Position numbers and translations under genes: made by a program. From Treponema sp. (lineage in GTDB: Bacteria; Spirochaetota; Spirochaetia; Treponematales; Treponemataceae), in assembly GCA_016288205.1 (NCBI GenBank), contig JAEEYO010000034.1:16556-80555 (forward strand): a stretch of 64,000 bases of DNA. The letters are read 5' to 3'. The notes under the pieces were generated by a model. The model saw nothing but the letters and a program-made list of their open reading frames with translations, did no database searches and was not told the DNA's origin. Below, in pieces: positions 34,541-44,171 of this stretch. Each line of letters starts with the position of its first letter. Position 1 is the stretch's first letter.

Positions 34541-36013
34541 ATGTTAAGAGAAGTAAAAGTTGAGGAGGGCATGGTTCGTGGACTTCCCGCCGCCGATCCA
34601 CGCATCACGGCATTCAAGGGAGTTCCTTTCGCAAAGCCTCCTGTCGGTAAGCTGAGGTTCGCTCCTCCGCAGAAAGCCGACAAATGGGAAGGTGTGAGGG
34701 ACTGTTTCGCTTTCGGACCTGTGTGCCCGCAGCCTGGTGCATTGGTGAGCCCGCCGGATGATGACCTTTATGGAAAGGAATGGTGCGTTGACACCGAGCT
34801 TCCGATGGATGATGACTGCCTTTACCTGAATGTGTGGACTCCCGCGCGAAAAAGCGATGAAAAGCTTCCGGTTTATTTTTGGATTTTCGGAGGCGGATGG
34901 CAGGTTGGAAATTCCTCCGAGATGGAGTTTGACGGTGAGAGGATTGCACGTCGCGGAATCGTTGTCGTCACAATCAACTACCGCGTCAATCTTTTTGGAT
35001 TCACATGCCACAAGGACATTACGAAAGACTACCCTGAGAACCCCGCGAACTTTGGATTACAGGATCAGCAGGCGGCATTGAAATGGGTGAGCCGTAACAT
35101 CGCTGCTTTCGGAGGAGACCCGGACAACATTACGATCGGTGGTCAGTCAGCCGGAGCCGGAAGCGTAATCTTCCACATTGAAAATCCTGAGAGCAGAAAA
35201 TACTTCAAGCGTGCCGTGGTGGAGAGCGGACTTTTCATCAATCCGTTCAGACAGGTTTTCCCGAAGCACAGCATTGAGGACGCAGAGAAAATCGGCGAGG
35301 AATTCTTCAAGTTCTGCGGCGTGAAATCTCTTGATGAAGCCCGTGCTCTTCCGGTTGCGACCCTGCAGCAGAAATGGAGCGACTGGGGCGGATTCTTTAA
35401 GTCTGCGGAAACCTGGGGACCCATTTACGACGGAAATTTCATGCGCGGTGACATAATCGACTGCATTGAAAAAGACGGACTTGAGCCTCCGCCACTTTTG
35501 ATCGGATTCACCAAGGATGAATTCTTTGACGCTCCAGTTCAGGGAAGCAAGGAAGGTGCGATCAGTACCGTGGAGCTTGGACTCCGCAAACTCATTAAAG
35601 CCGAGGAAGCAAAGGGACTCAAGGCGAAGAACTATGTGTACAAATTCGATGTTCCCATTCCCGGCTGGGACAATCCGGGGGACTTCCATTCCGTGGACCT
35701 GTGGTTCTTCTTCGAGACTCTCGCAAAATGCTGGAGACCCTTCAACGGAATGCACTATGACATGGCGCGTCACATCTGCGACTATCTGTGCAATTTCGTA
35801 AAGACGGGAAATCCGAATTGCAGCGGAGAGACCAAGGGAGGAGTGCGCTACGATCCGGTCAAGGAAGAGTATAAAAAACGGGAAGAGGTGGAAAAGGAAA
35901 AGCTGCCTGAGTGGAAACCGTTCTCATCCGAGGATCCTGAGTGCATGTTCTTTACAAGCGAGTGTGCCCTGAAAAAATTCCCTCCTGCGGAAGACATAGC
36001 AAAGTATATTTAG
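34541..36013 (+). CDS. Type-B carboxylesterase
   Basis: A 490-residue alpha/beta hydrolase of the carboxylesterase/para-nitrobenzyl esterase family without a signal peptide. The nucleophile elbow is GGQSAGAGSV (G-x-S-x-G), the oxyanion loop is FWIFGGGWQVGNS, the cysteine bridge partner region is DDDCLYLNVWTP, and the histidine is in GDFHSVDLWFFF. GGGAGG precedes the ATG. Its place at the end of the sugar locus suggests it removes acetyl or other acyl groups from imported oligosaccharides; this is inference. Confidence 0.85.
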   Translation: MLREVKVEEGMVRGLPAADPRITAFKGVPFAKPPVGKLRFAPPQKADKWEGVRDCFAFGPVCPQPGALVSPPDDDLYGKEWCVDTELPMDDDCLYLNVWTPARKSDEKLPVYFWIFGGGWQVGNSSEMEFDGERIARRGIVVVTINYRVNLFGFTCHKDITKDYPENPANFGLQDQQAALKWVSRNIAAFGGDPDNITIGGQSAGAGSVIFHIENPESRKYFKRAVVESGLFINPFRQVFPKHSIEDAEKIGEEFFKFCGVKSLDEARALPVATLQQKWSDWGGFFKSAETWGPIYDGNFMRGDIIDCIEKDGLEPPPLLIGFTKDEFFDAPVQGSKEGAISTVELGLRKLIKAEEAKGLKAKNYVYKFDVPIPGWDNPGDFHSVDLWFFFETLAKCWRPFNGMHYDMARHICDYLCNFVKTGNPNCSGETKGGVRYDPVKEEYKKREEVEKEKLPEWKPFSSEDPECMFFTSECALKKFPPAEDIAKYI

Positions 36014-36045
36014 CTTTGAAACTTCAAGGAGATATTTTAACTGAG

Positions 36046-36075
36046 CCTGTCCGGGAACTTCGGTTTCAGGGCAGG
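36046..36075. terminator. UUCG hairpin between convergent genes
   Basis: CCTGTCC (36046-36052) pairs with GGGCAGG (36069-36075), with an inner stem closed by a CTTCGG tetraloop. It lies between the esterase stop and the leftward membrane protein stop and could serve both. Confidence 0.65.
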
Positions 36076-36082
36076 TCTGTTC

Positions 36083-36901
36083 CTAATGCTTCCATGGGAA
36101 AAGGAAAGTCCTCAGCGTTCTGTTGCCGACAAGCACCTTGTCCTTCGCAATGAGGTCCTCCCATGGAACTTCCTTCCTTTGAGCTTTCGTGAGTCCCGGA
36201 TTCACCTCAAGCCAGTCATATTTGTAGAGCCTGAGCCTGAGAGCGTTTGTCAGAGTGATGGACATCGTTGCGGGACCGTTTAGTATTCCGAGACTTAAAA
36301 AAGCGATAAAAATATTTCCAAGATTTACGAGAGCGACACCGAGCGAAAAAATCGGATTGTCAAAAAAGATGATGAAAGATTTTTTCAGGCACTTCCTGAA
36401 ATTGTTGTGCATGAGGCTCCTGATTGGAAGAATCCACTGAATAGCCAGAGTCGCGACCACCACGACCCAAAACACGCAGGACATCATCAGAAGACCCATG
36501 AGACTTCCCTCACTTCCGTCCACCGGATGCCATATCTTGAAATAATACGGAATGCTTATGAGCACGGCAAGAATCAGAACCGCGACACAAAATCCCAGCA
36601 GGATTCCGTCCTTGATGCAGTGAACAATCTGTGAAAGAAATAGCTTGTACTTCGGGCTTTCGTAACGTGCAATCTTCGCGGCGTTCTCACCCTCGGCAAG
36701 ATAGAGGATGCCCCAGATCATACAGCAGATTGTTATGGAAATCATTATGCCCATGTTGCCCATAGACTCAAGTCCGGACATGCGGGCGCAGAAAAAATAT
36801 CCAAGGATGAAAAGAAGCATCATCGGGATGTTGATTAAAATCGTGTGCAGCATGTTGTCCCACACGTCATATAAATTCTTCTTTAGAAAAAACGCAAACA
36901 T
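36083..36901 (-). CDS. Multi-pass membrane protein, conserved hypothetical
   Basis: A 272-residue inner-membrane protein with about six hydrophobic segments, beginning MFAFFLKKNLYDVWDNML. The arrangement (short amphipathic start, TM pairs around residues 20-60 and 105-185, long last TM pair around 205-235) recalls DUF624-like membrane proteins often linked to sugar uptake, but I cannot confirm the family. Start 36901 is set by a promoter ending six bases upstream; the longer open frame crosses that promoter. Divergent from the gene at 37043. Confidence 0.6.
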   Translation of the reverse strand: MFAFFLKKNLYDVWDNMLHTILINIPMMLLFILGYFFCARMSGLESMGNMGIMISITICCMIWGILYLAEGENAAKIARYESPKYKLFLSQIVHCIKDGILLGFCVAVLILAVLISIPYYFKIWHPVDGSEGSLMGLLMMSCVFWVVVVATLAIQWILPIRSLMHNNFRKCLKKSFIIFFDNPIFSLGVALVNLGNIFIAFLSLGILNGPATMSITLTNALRLRLYKYDWLEVNPGLTKAQRKEVPWEDLIAKDKVLVGNRTLRTFLFPWKH

Positions 36902-36907
36902 GGATAA

Positions 36908-36936
36908 AATATATCTTTTTTTTTGCTTTCGGTCAA
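36908..36936 (-). promoter_or_regulatory. Promoter giving a leaderless start at 36901
   Basis: On the minus strand TTGACC (36936-36931), 17-bp spacer, TATATT (36913-36908), then six bases (TTATCC) to the ATG. Confidence 0.7.
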
Positions 36937-36947
36937 GGATTGTTAAA

Positions 36948-36975
36948 AGTTGAAAGATGAAAGTTGAAAACGGAA
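36948..36975 (+). repeat. Heptamer repeat tract B (4 units)
   Basis: AGTTGAA, AGATGAA, AGTTGAA, AACGGAA in 7-base register, followed by AGCTGTG. It sits between two divergent leaderless-type promoters. Confidence 0.7.
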
Positions 36976-37007
36976 AGCTGTGTGTGGGGAGGACTTGCGT
37001 TATGTGC

Positions 37008-37036
37008 TTGTTTTCAATTAGCTGATTTTGTATAAT
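37008..37036 (+). promoter_or_regulatory. Promoter giving a leaderless start at 37043
   Basis: TTGTTT at 37008-37013, 17-bp spacer, TATAAT at 37031-37036, then six bases (AAAAGT) to the ATG. Confidence 0.7.
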
Positions 37037-37042
37037 AAAAGT

Positions 37043-39361
37043 ATGAGTGTAGAAAATTACCGGTGGCTTTTGACGTTGCTTCCTGATTTTAAAGAAAAGA
37101 AATTGATTGATTCTCAGGCTGAGGAAAATCTCCGTTCTTATTGCGGCAAGATGATTGAAGAACTCACGGCGGCGCAAAATGTTCCCCAGAAAAAAGAAAG
37201 CGTGCGGGCGAAACCGAAGCGAAACATAAACTGGGTTCCTGTAATCCTGATGACGGTCTCCTGTGTCCTTGTCGCAGGCGGTCTCATTTCACTGATCGCG
37301 TACAACTGGGCTTTCATCAGCAGAACCGTGAAAATAATCGCGGCTCTTTTGATTATGCTCGGCACACAGGCTGCTGTTTTGGTCTGTACGCTCAACGGCA
37401 AAATGAAAAAATCTCCGGTGCGCGAAGGTCTCGGTCTCGGCTGGGCCATAATGTTCGGTGCTGTGATTGCCTTTGTGTCCCAGATTCTGCGTCTCCCTTC
37501 CAATGTAAGCGCGTTCGTTTTTGTGTGGGCGCTCTCTTCCGTTTTAGTTTTATATACAACTAAATCCGACGTGGTGTTTTTCTTCACCATGATTCTCGGA
37601 GCCGCATTCATTTGTGCGACAAAATATTATGAGGACAGCTCATCCCTCATTTATCTTCTGTTCGCAGCCCTTGTTCCCTACGCATTCATCCGGAAAAACA
37701 ATGTGCTCAGATGGTCCTTGGTTGTATATGCCGTCGCAATGCTCGGATTCTGCATGGACAAATCCGTTCCCGGGCTTTGGATTGTCGCATACACATCTCT
37801 GTTCGCCATTTTCGCCATGTCCAGAAACAAAGAGATGAGCATCATCTTTTCCTCCGCTCTTGGATTAATGCTGATTCTTCTATGCATGGATTATTTTTGG
37901 ACGGGCATCGGATGGCACTTCCTGCGCACAAGTCCCTCGCATCATCTGGACGGATCCATACTTGACGTGGTTCTTTCCGCCGGATTGTTTATTTCCTGCA
38001 TCGCACTTGCTCTGTTCAAAACCTTCGTCAAAAAAGAAAGAAGCATCCGAAATCTTGTCGCGGCAGTTCCGTTTGTGATTACCGCACTTTATTTTGTCTA
38101 CTCAATCTTGCCGGAAAAAATCAACGGATATTCGGTGGCTCCCTGCGTTTTGATTCTGATGGGTTTCATCGTTACGGCGGTTCTTGCCCTCGCTTTCAGG
38201 ACGCAAGTTTATCTGGTCGCCCTTTTTTCAATTCCGTTTCAGTTCATCCTTGCTCCGCTTTTTAATCCGCTCGCATTTTGTTTTTGCTATCTGGTTTTCA
38301 TACTTGCGGTCATTTCCCTTCGCACAAGGCATTTTAAAATCAAAGTGGCACCCGTGGTGTTCCGTCTTTTGCGGATTGCGCTTCTCATCCTTTTTCTCGT
38401 CCTCACAATATGCAGCATCCCTTCCGGTCTGGATGAGATTCCCAATCTGAAGCAGAATGAATATCCGTGTATGGTGCTTTATTCGCTTGTTTCAGTTTCC
38501 TCCTTGCTCGCGCTGATTCTTTCCCTCGGCGAGGACGGTCTTGTGGAATTCATTGATCTGATTTTTTTCCCGCTCTGTGGATTTGTGCTTTCGATTCTTT
38601 TGAGCCACGTGGCAAAAGACAGTTTAATTGCTCCGGTACAGTGTGCCTTGATTGCCTTGTCGATTCTTGGCTTGTATTCCCTCCAGGTTCGGAAAGACGG
38701 AACTATGTCGACCTATGTTTTTTGCCTTGTGATTTTGCTCTTCCCGATTGAAAGTCAGGTTACGGACGCTATCTTCCTTGTAATCTCCATGGCCGCATGG
38801 TGCTTGTGTCTTCGTTCTCTCTATGGCGGAAAAGCGATGGGAGTGCTCGCTGCAATCGTTGGTGCAATATCACTTTTGCTTACGGCATACATGCTGGACA
38901 TTCGCTGGTTGTTCCGTCATCTTTCGTTGATGAATGTCGTTTCCTTTTTCTCCGTCCTTGTTCTTTTTATCCTTTCCGGGATTCTTTCGCTCGTGGAGAT
39001 TGTGCGGACAAAAAAATGGATTAACCCGGTTCTTTTCGTCCATCCGCTTTTAATTGCCGTGACTTTCTGCATCAAGCCTCTTACCTTGTACGGCCCACAG
39101 AATGTGCTTTCCTCCGTATGCTTTGTGCTTTTGGTTCTTTTCTGCATTTACTATCTGATAAGGGCGTCCGTCATCTCATCCCTTGCCATGGCGAACTGCG
39201 CGACAGTTTTTCTTGGAATCGTCGTCATGGTGAAATTTTTTGTGGAGGACTACAGCCTGATTGCGAAGGGGCTTGTGTTCATCGCTCTGGGCGTGGGAGT
39301 TTTCCTGATCAACATTTTCCTTTCAAGGAGGGGCAAAAATGCAAAAAAAGATTCTGAATAA
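37043..39361 (+). CDS. DUF2157-type large membrane protein
   Basis: A 772-residue inner-membrane protein. The N-terminal 60 residues are soluble (LIDSQAEENLRSYCGKMIEEL). The DUF2157 start follows (NWVPVILMTVSCVLVAGGLISLIAYNW), then about 20 transmembrane helices. Such proteins are often encoded next to a GDYXXLXY protein, as here: the next gene begins 23 bp before this one ends. Their function is unknown. The ATG at 37043 is chosen because it follows a -10 box by six bases; a TTG at 37028 overlaps the start of that box. Confidence 0.72.
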   Translation: MSVENYRWLLTLLPDFKEKKLIDSQAEENLRSYCGKMIEELTAAQNVPQKKESVRAKPKRNINWVPVILMTVSCVLVAGGLISLIAYNWAFISRTVKIIAALLIMLGTQAAVLVCTLNGKMKKSPVREGLGLGWAIMFGAVIAFVSQILRLPSNVSAFVFVWALSSVLVLYTTKSDVVFFFTMILGAAFICATKYYEDSSSLIYLLFAALVPYAFIRKNNVLRWSLVVYAVAMLGFCMDKSVPGLWIVAYTSLFAIFAMSRNKEMSIIFSSALGLMLILLCMDYFWTGIGWHFLRTSPSHHLDGSILDVVLSAGLFISCIALALFKTFVKKERSIRNLVAAVPFVITALYFVYSILPEKINGYSVAPCVLILMGFIVTAVLALAFRTQVYLVALFSIPFQFILAPLFNPLAFCFCYLVFILAVISLRTRHFKIKVAPVVFRLLRIALLILFLVLTICSIPSGLDEIPNLKQNEYPCMVLYSLVSVSSLLALILSLGEDGLVEFIDLIFFPLCGFVLSILLSHVAKDSLIAPVQCALIALSILGLYSLQVRKDGTMSTYVFCLVILLFPIESQVTDAIFLVISMAAWCLCLRSLYGGKAMGVLAAIVGAISLLLTAYMLDIRWLFRHLSLMNVVSFFSVLVLFILSGILSLVEIVRTKKWINPVLFVHPLLIAVTFCIKPLTLYGPQNVLSSVCFVLLVLFCIYYLIRASVISSLAMANCATVFLGIVVMVKFFVEDYSLIAKGLVFIALGVGVFLINIFLSRRGKNAKKDSE

Positions 39362-39938
39362 GATAGCGGTATTTTTCACCGTCACCGTGGTTTTCCAGAT
39401 TGGAGTCATCGTTTTTGTTCTGCTGCGTACAGGCTCAATCAGAAAGGATGCGGAAAAGTCGGGCAGGGTGGCATCGTTCAAATGCGAGATGAGGGATCCG
39501 TACAATCCCTTTAAGGGGCGTTATGTCCAGCTGAGTCTGAGCGAGTCCACAAAGGATTTTTCCGAGCTCGACGTGGAGAGCCTTGTGGTGAAAGATTTAA
39601 GAAAAAAGACCCCGGTGGTTTTTTGCCTCTTGAAAAAGGACGCTTACGGAGATTTCCGCGTTACCGGACTGAGACTTACAGAGCCGGATGACTCAAAACT
39701 TTTTGTGCGCGCAAGGATGTACGGCTATGGTAACACCGTGAACCTCGCTTTTCCCTTTGATGAGTATTACATGCAGGAAAACTACGCCCGCAAAGTCGAT
39801 TCCCTGGGATCCGAATTTTACAAGCAGAACCCGCATATTGAGGTGTACATCGACAAGCACGGCAACTGCATCCAAAAGGCACTTACGGTAAACGGGGACG
39901 TCCGCCTGGAGGATTATATTGAGAAGCTGGGGACTTGA
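39339..39938 (+). CDS. GDYXXLXY-family membrane-anchored protein
   Basis: A 199-residue protein with one N-terminal helix (KIAVFFTVTVVFQIGVIVFVLL) and an outer domain. The segment RDPYNPFKGRYVQLSL corresponds to the P-F-x-G-D-Y-x-x-L-x-Y signature, with the Asp replaced by Arg. The end contains YYMQENYARKVDSLG, like other members. It overlaps the DUF2157 gene by 23 bp, the usual partner, so the two probably form a membrane complex of unknown role. Confidence 0.75.
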   Translation: MQKKILNKIAVFFTVTVVFQIGVIVFVLLRTGSIRKDAEKSGRVASFKCEMRDPYNPFKGRYVQLSLSESTKDFSELDVESLVVKDLRKKTPVVFCLLKKDAYGDFRVTGLRLTEPDDSKLFVRARMYGYGNTVNLAFPFDEYYMQENYARKVDSLGSEFYKQNPHIEVYIDKHGNCIQKALTVNGDVRLEDYIEKLGT

Positions 39939-39963
39939 AATCATCCCCTTGGTTTGATAGAAT
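39935..39963 (+). promoter_or_regulatory. Promoter giving a leaderless start at 39971
   Basis: TTGAAA at 39935-39940, 17-bp spacer, TAGAAT at 39958-39963, then seven bases to the ATG. The -35 box overlaps the end of the upstream gene. Confidence 0.7.
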
Positions 39964-39970
39964 AGGCATC

Positions 39971-41041
39971 ATGCGGTCAATATCTTTCAGAAAAGTTTTT
40001 TTTCTTCTATTAATATGTGTTTCATTCGGTACAATCTCTTGCGGGGGATCTGAGGGTCCCGTGCTTCCAAAGGCTCACTCAAAGTCCTTTCAGGAATTCA
40101 AGGAACAGCACCTTAAGCTTCTGGAGCAGGAGGACATCAGCGACGGAACACGCTACGGAATTCTGAACTCATTCGCGAGCAATCTTCTTGCGGTTAAGGA
40201 CTATGCCTCGGCGGTAGTCTTTTTGACCGAGTGGGTGGAAAAGCATCCCGACGACACTTTCAACGCTTACTGGCTCCTGATGACCGCATATTCTTTTTTG
40301 GAGATGGACTCCGAGCCGCTCGCACAGTATTATTTCGAGAGAATCTTGCGCAACTACAACGACCTTGTGGTGAAGGGAAAGTCCGTGCATTTCATCTGCC
40401 TGAAGCATTTGATTCAAATCAGTACGGACCCGGCGAACAGAATCAGCTATTTCAATCAGCTCATCACACGCTTTCCGAATGAGGTCAGCACGACGGAGCT
40501 TTACTACCGCATGGCGCTTGAGTACGAGCAGCAGGGAGACTGGACCCAGGCATTGAAGTCATTCCAGACCTTCCTTGAGCAGGATGACGCGCCTACTATA
40601 CAGATTGCTGGTATTCCAAATGCCTATCAGAACGCGAAGCAGCTCATCGATTTCAACAACTCATCCAAGGACTGGACATTCGAGACTTTGAACGGACTTG
40701 TACGCTCGGTTAAATCCGCGCTCAATTCGGGTGACGCTGAGAGGCTTGAGAACTTGAAGTCCAAGGTTAATTTCTTCGCCATGTCATGGAGGCAGGATGA
40801 GAATGCCGAGAACGCACAGAGTGAATTCTCCCTCGCTTCCTATATGTTCGAGAAATCCATCCATTTTGCTCCCAAGCTTGACGAGTCTTCCACTCCGACC
40901 GAGGCTTACCTGCGCACATGGGGGTGGTCCAGCTATATGAATGTGTGGTATTTCTATTTCAGGAAGGTCAATTTCCCAGCGGATCCCGACATCCACGGAA
41001 GATGGGAATGGGCAGGAATCTACTACGGCGATAAAATGTAG
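39971..41041 (+). CDS. TPR-like lipoprotein
   Basis: A 356-residue lipoprotein; the lipobox ends at Cys24 (GTISCGG). The middle (about residues 50-200) is made of helical pairs in tetratricopeptide style: AVVFLTEWVEKHPDDTFNAYW, EPLAQYYFERIL, YRMALEYEQQGDWTQALKSF. It ends in a Trp-rich region (WEWAGIYYGDK). TPR lipoproteins scaffold envelope complexes; the partner is unknown. It precedes a lytic transglycosylase gene by about 60 bp, so a cell-wall role is plausible. Start by promoter position; no ribosome site. Confidence 0.7.
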   Translation: MRSISFRKVFFLLLICVSFGTISCGGSEGPVLPKAHSKSFQEFKEQHLKLLEQEDISDGTRYGILNSFASNLLAVKDYASAVVFLTEWVEKHPDDTFNAYWLLMTAYSFLEMDSEPLAQYYFERILRNYNDLVVKGKSVHFICLKHLIQISTDPANRISYFNQLITRFPNEVSTTELYYRMALEYEQQGDWTQALKSFQTFLEQDDAPTIQIAGIPNAYQNAKQLIDFNNSSKDWTFETLNGLVRSVKSALNSGDAERLENLKSKVNFFAMSWRQDENAENAQSEFSLASYMFEKSIHFAPKLDESSTPTEAYLRTWGWSSYMNVWYFYFRKVNFPADPDIHGRWEWAGIYYGDKM

Positions 41042-41114
41042 GAAGCCCCCACTTTTTGCTTGAACGGCTTCAAAAAAGTTCCGATATTATGGAAGAGTGG
41101 GGATAGTCTTTTAT

Positions 41115-42479
41115 ATGGGTGCTTTATTACAGGGAAATTCTTTTAAAAAATCATTGTTTTGCAAAAGCGGGAAGAAATTTTTCGCTCTGATTGTCTCATG
41201 CCTTTTGTGTTTCGCCGCATTTTCCGAGGATGCTGCCGTTCCAGAATCCGCACAAAATCCCCCTATCAGTGAGGAAGAGCTTAAGAAGGTTCTTTCGGAA
41301 CTTGGACTGGATGACCCCATTTTGGACAGGCCGGAGGAAGAGGTTGTGGATGAGGAGCCAAACCACTTGGATTTGATTGTTGTGGCCGATGAGAATGAGC
41401 TTGATGACCTGCACGAGAATGAGAGGGAGATTCTGGAGCACATGGAGCCGAAAGTCGTTACGGAAATCCCTTATGTTCCAGAGAAAGAGGCTGAGCCGGA
41501 CGAGGGCATAAAGAAGATTGACGTGGGACTGAACGGGCTGGACAATGAGCTGACCCAAAAATACATCACTTATTTCCAGACTCTTGAGGGTAAAAAATAT
41601 CTCATCAAGTGCCTGGAGAATTCCGTGCCTTACCGACCGTATATCATTCAGAAAATCAAGGAAAATAATCTTCCGTTATATTTGCAGTATCTGCCGATCG
41701 TGGAGTCAAACTATGTGATTACCGCACGCTCAAGGTCAGGCGCTACGGGAATGTGGCAGTTCATGGAGAATTCTATGGCTCCCCTGCTCAAAAAAAGCAA
41801 GTGGCATGATGACAGGAGGGACCCCTGGAAATCAACCGACGCGGCAATTCTTAAACTTAAGCTTAATTACAGTATGTTCAACGACTGGGAGCTTGCAATC
41901 GTGGCATACAACTGTGGTGCCGGAGCCTTGCAGAGAATCATGAAGGAGAATCCGGGACTGGGATACTGGGAGCTTTCGGCCAACGGTCTTTTCAAGGGAG
42001 AGGCCCTGCATTACATACCGAAGCTGCTTGCCGTCGCTGATGTGGTGGAGAACGCGGATTATTACGGTATGCCGGAGATTAAGGATGCCGCCGCTCTGAT
42101 TGATGGAAAGGAAGTTGAGGATTTTGACTATCTGAACACAAAGGCCATGCTCACTTTCTCCCAGCTGTCACAGGCTTCCGGGGTGTCGGTCTCGAAAATC
42201 AAGGAGCTGAATCCGGCCTTGCTTTCTGACTGTACGCCTCTTGCCGCTTCCTATGACCTCAGGCTTCCCAAGGGTAAATCCGTTGGTGTGGCGGACAAGC
42301 TAAAGAAAAAGGGGCTCGCGCTGGACAGTACGGTCCACAAGGTTGAAAAGGGCGAAAATCTGTGGAAAATCTCCCGGAAATACGGTGTGACCGTGGATGA
42401 TTTGTGCCGGGCGAACGGAATCAAAGAAAGTTCGATTTTGTCTATAGGAACCAAGCTCGTCATACCGATATATAAGTGA
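41115..42479 (+). CDS. Lytic murein transglycosylase with LysM domain (MltD-like)
   Basis: A 454-residue exported enzyme. The signal segment FALIVSCLLCFAAFSED comes first, then an acidic stretch, then an SLT fold at about 165-290. The catalytic glutamate is in YLPIVESNYVITA, followed by SGATGMWQF and the AYNCGAGAL motif. A LysM repeat closes the protein (VHKVEKGENLWKISRKYGV to KLVIP). It cleaves peptidoglycan glycan strands with 1,6-anhydro ring formation. Start is uncertain: ATG 41115, or GTG 41097 which lies six bases after a TATTAT box and would be another leaderless start. Confidence 0.88.
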   Translation: MGALLQGNSFKKSLFCKSGKKFFALIVSCLLCFAAFSEDAAVPESAQNPPISEEELKKVLSELGLDDPILDRPEEEVVDEEPNHLDLIVVADENELDDLHENEREILEHMEPKVVTEIPYVPEKEAEPDEGIKKIDVGLNGLDNELTQKYITYFQTLEGKKYLIKCLENSVPYRPYIIQKIKENNLPLYLQYLPIVESNYVITARSRSGATGMWQFMENSMAPLLKKSKWHDDRRDPWKSTDAAILKLKLNYSMFNDWELAIVAYNCGAGALQRIMKENPGLGYWELSANGLFKGEALHYIPKLLAVADVVENADYYGMPEIKDAAALIDGKEVEDFDYLNTKAMLTFSQLSQASGVSVSKIKELNPALLSDCTPLAASYDLRLPKGKSVGVADKLKKKGLALDSTVHKVEKGENLWKISRKYGVTVDDLCRANGIKESSILSIGTKLVIPIYK

Positions 42480-42574
42480 TAATGGATTTAAATTTTGAGG
42501 TGGCTTTTCGATTTTTCTTCGATTCAGTTACCTCTGGAAGATAAATTTGTTTTTTTACTGGGAGATAACGCAAT

Positions 42575-44047
42575 ATGATTGCTAAAATGTTTGCTAATAA
42601 GACTGTTAATAAAAGGAAGATTTTCTTCGCCGCAATGATTTCGGTCTTTGTATCTGGTTTCGCTTTCTCACAGGATGCCGAGTACAAAGTTTACCTGCGC
42701 GAGGGATATACCTACGATGAGATTGAGGATGCCGAGAGAGCCGCTGCTGAAAGTGCCGATGTTTCTCCCGACAAGGCTCTTATGTCTTCCACCAGCCGGG
42801 TTGACTGGACGAAGGGCATTTTTGTTTCCGATGTCTCTCTTGATGTCGTAAAGGCCGGAATCCCCATGCCGAGCGGAAAGGCAGTTTCCATGAACCGCAT
42901 TCAGATGGAGCTCCCCATTCTTGTGAAGGATCCTCTTCTGACCCTTTATGCCGATGACACAAGGACTCTGAGCGATCTGGTGCTTGAGGAAAAGCTTACT
43001 CTGGACGCACTTACAAGAATCATTGACGGCAGCAAAAAGACCCCGCCTTATTTTATGAACGCGACGAATGTTCTCAAGACCACTCACACGATGGACTTGA
43101 ATTCCATAGGAGCATTGCTCGTAAAGCACAGGACTCCCTATGTGCAGGAAAAGCCGATTGAAAGAATCTCCTCCAGGCCATACACTGGTATAGTGATTGA
43201 CGCACGCGGAAGTCTCCCGGTTCAGGGCGAGCATGTGCGCTCCAAGGTTTCTCCCTGTCTCTTCCCGAAAATCTGGAACGAGGATATGACTCTGGTTTAC
43301 GAGAGAAACATGGTCATGCCCGATGTGGCGAAATCTTCCGGTATTGTCTCTTATCTTCCGGGACAGGGCAGCAAAAAACAGACTGAAAGGGCAGGAAACG
43401 ACCCTCTTTGGATTTCAGCACGCAAGGTTTATGGCGTGAACCGCTGTGATCCGGTTATTTCTAAGGAAGATTATCTCAGGATTACGACTGTTCCGGCGAA
43501 TCTGGAGCTGTTGAAGCAGGGCAAGGTGGTTATCCTCCTTGATTCCGATATGCTCAGCCACGGTGTCTCAAGTCCCAAAAAGGACGTGCGCTACTTCCTT
43601 GAGACGACGAGAGTCACCAAGCACTTGGAGGACAAGAATGTTCCCGAGGTCAAGCCTGTGGACAAAGACGTGGGTTATGTGCTCATGATGGAAAATCTGC
43701 GCTTTATTGCCGACTCACCGGAGTTGCTTCCGTCTGAAAAGGGACGCATCCGTGAGATTGCTGGCGAACTCAAGAAAATCATGTCGTCGGGTAACTATAC
43801 TATCCGCGTGAACGGTCATACGGCAGACGTAAACAAACCGAACGGACAGCAGACGCTTTCCTTGCAGAGAGCCGAGGCCATTGTGAACGCTCTTGTCGGC
43901 GAGGGACTTAACGAAAATCTCTTCACATGGTACGGATACGGCGGAACCATGCCCATTGCGGACAACTCAACTGCCGAGGGACGTGCCGCGAACCGACGTG
44001 TTGAGATCATCGTGTCTCCTGAGGGTACTGAAATCCAGAGGCGTTAG
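42575..44047 (+). CDS. OmpA-family outer membrane protein
   Basis: A 490-residue exported protein. The signal peptide is IFFAAMISVFVSGFAFSQD. The first 370 residues are unassigned. The last 120 form an OmpA C-terminal peptidoglycan-binding domain: IRFIADSPELLPSEKGRI-like start, YTIRVNGHTAD, LSLQRAEAIVNALVGEG and AANRRVEIIV. It probably tethers the outer membrane to the cell wall. GGGAG precedes the ATG at 42575. A weak GAGGT/ACCTC hairpin lies upstream at 42498-42536. Confidence 0.85.
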   Translation: MIAKMFANKTVNKRKIFFAAMISVFVSGFAFSQDAEYKVYLREGYTYDEIEDAERAAAESADVSPDKALMSSTSRVDWTKGIFVSDVSLDVVKAGIPMPSGKAVSMNRIQMELPILVKDPLLTLYADDTRTLSDLVLEEKLTLDALTRIIDGSKKTPPYFMNATNVLKTTHTMDLNSIGALLVKHRTPYVQEKPIERISSRPYTGIVIDARGSLPVQGEHVRSKVSPCLFPKIWNEDMTLVYERNMVMPDVAKSSGIVSYLPGQGSKKQTERAGNDPLWISARKVYGVNRCDPVISKEDYLRITTVPANLELLKQGKVVILLDSDMLSHGVSSPKKDVRYFLETTRVTKHLEDKNVPEVKPVDKDVGYVLMMENLRFIADSPELLPSEKGRIREIAGELKKIMSSGNYTIRVNGHTADVNKPNGQQTLSLQRAEAIVNALVGEGLNENLFTWYGYGGTMPIADNSTAEGRAANRRVEIIVSPEGTEIQRR

Positions 44048-44085
44048 CTTGTGGTAAAAATTTTGTCTCCTTTGAATAATTTGTT

Positions 44086-44114
44086 TTGCTTTTTTCAAGG
44101 TTCCATAGTATACT
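44086..44114 (+). promoter_or_regulatory. hpf promoter
   Basis: TTGCTT at 44086-44091, 17-bp spacer, TATACT at 44109-44114, about 50 bases before a normal ribosome site and the ATG at 44172. Confidence 0.65.
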
Positions 44115-44171
44115 ATAGGAAAGGGGCGGAGTTTGCCGCCGCATTTAAGCACAAAGACCAAGGAGAAAAAA

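Noticed and set aside
37028..37043. TTG start for the DUF2157 gene
   Set aside because: This codon overlaps the start of the -10 box, so it would not be on the transcript; the ATG at 37043 is used instead.
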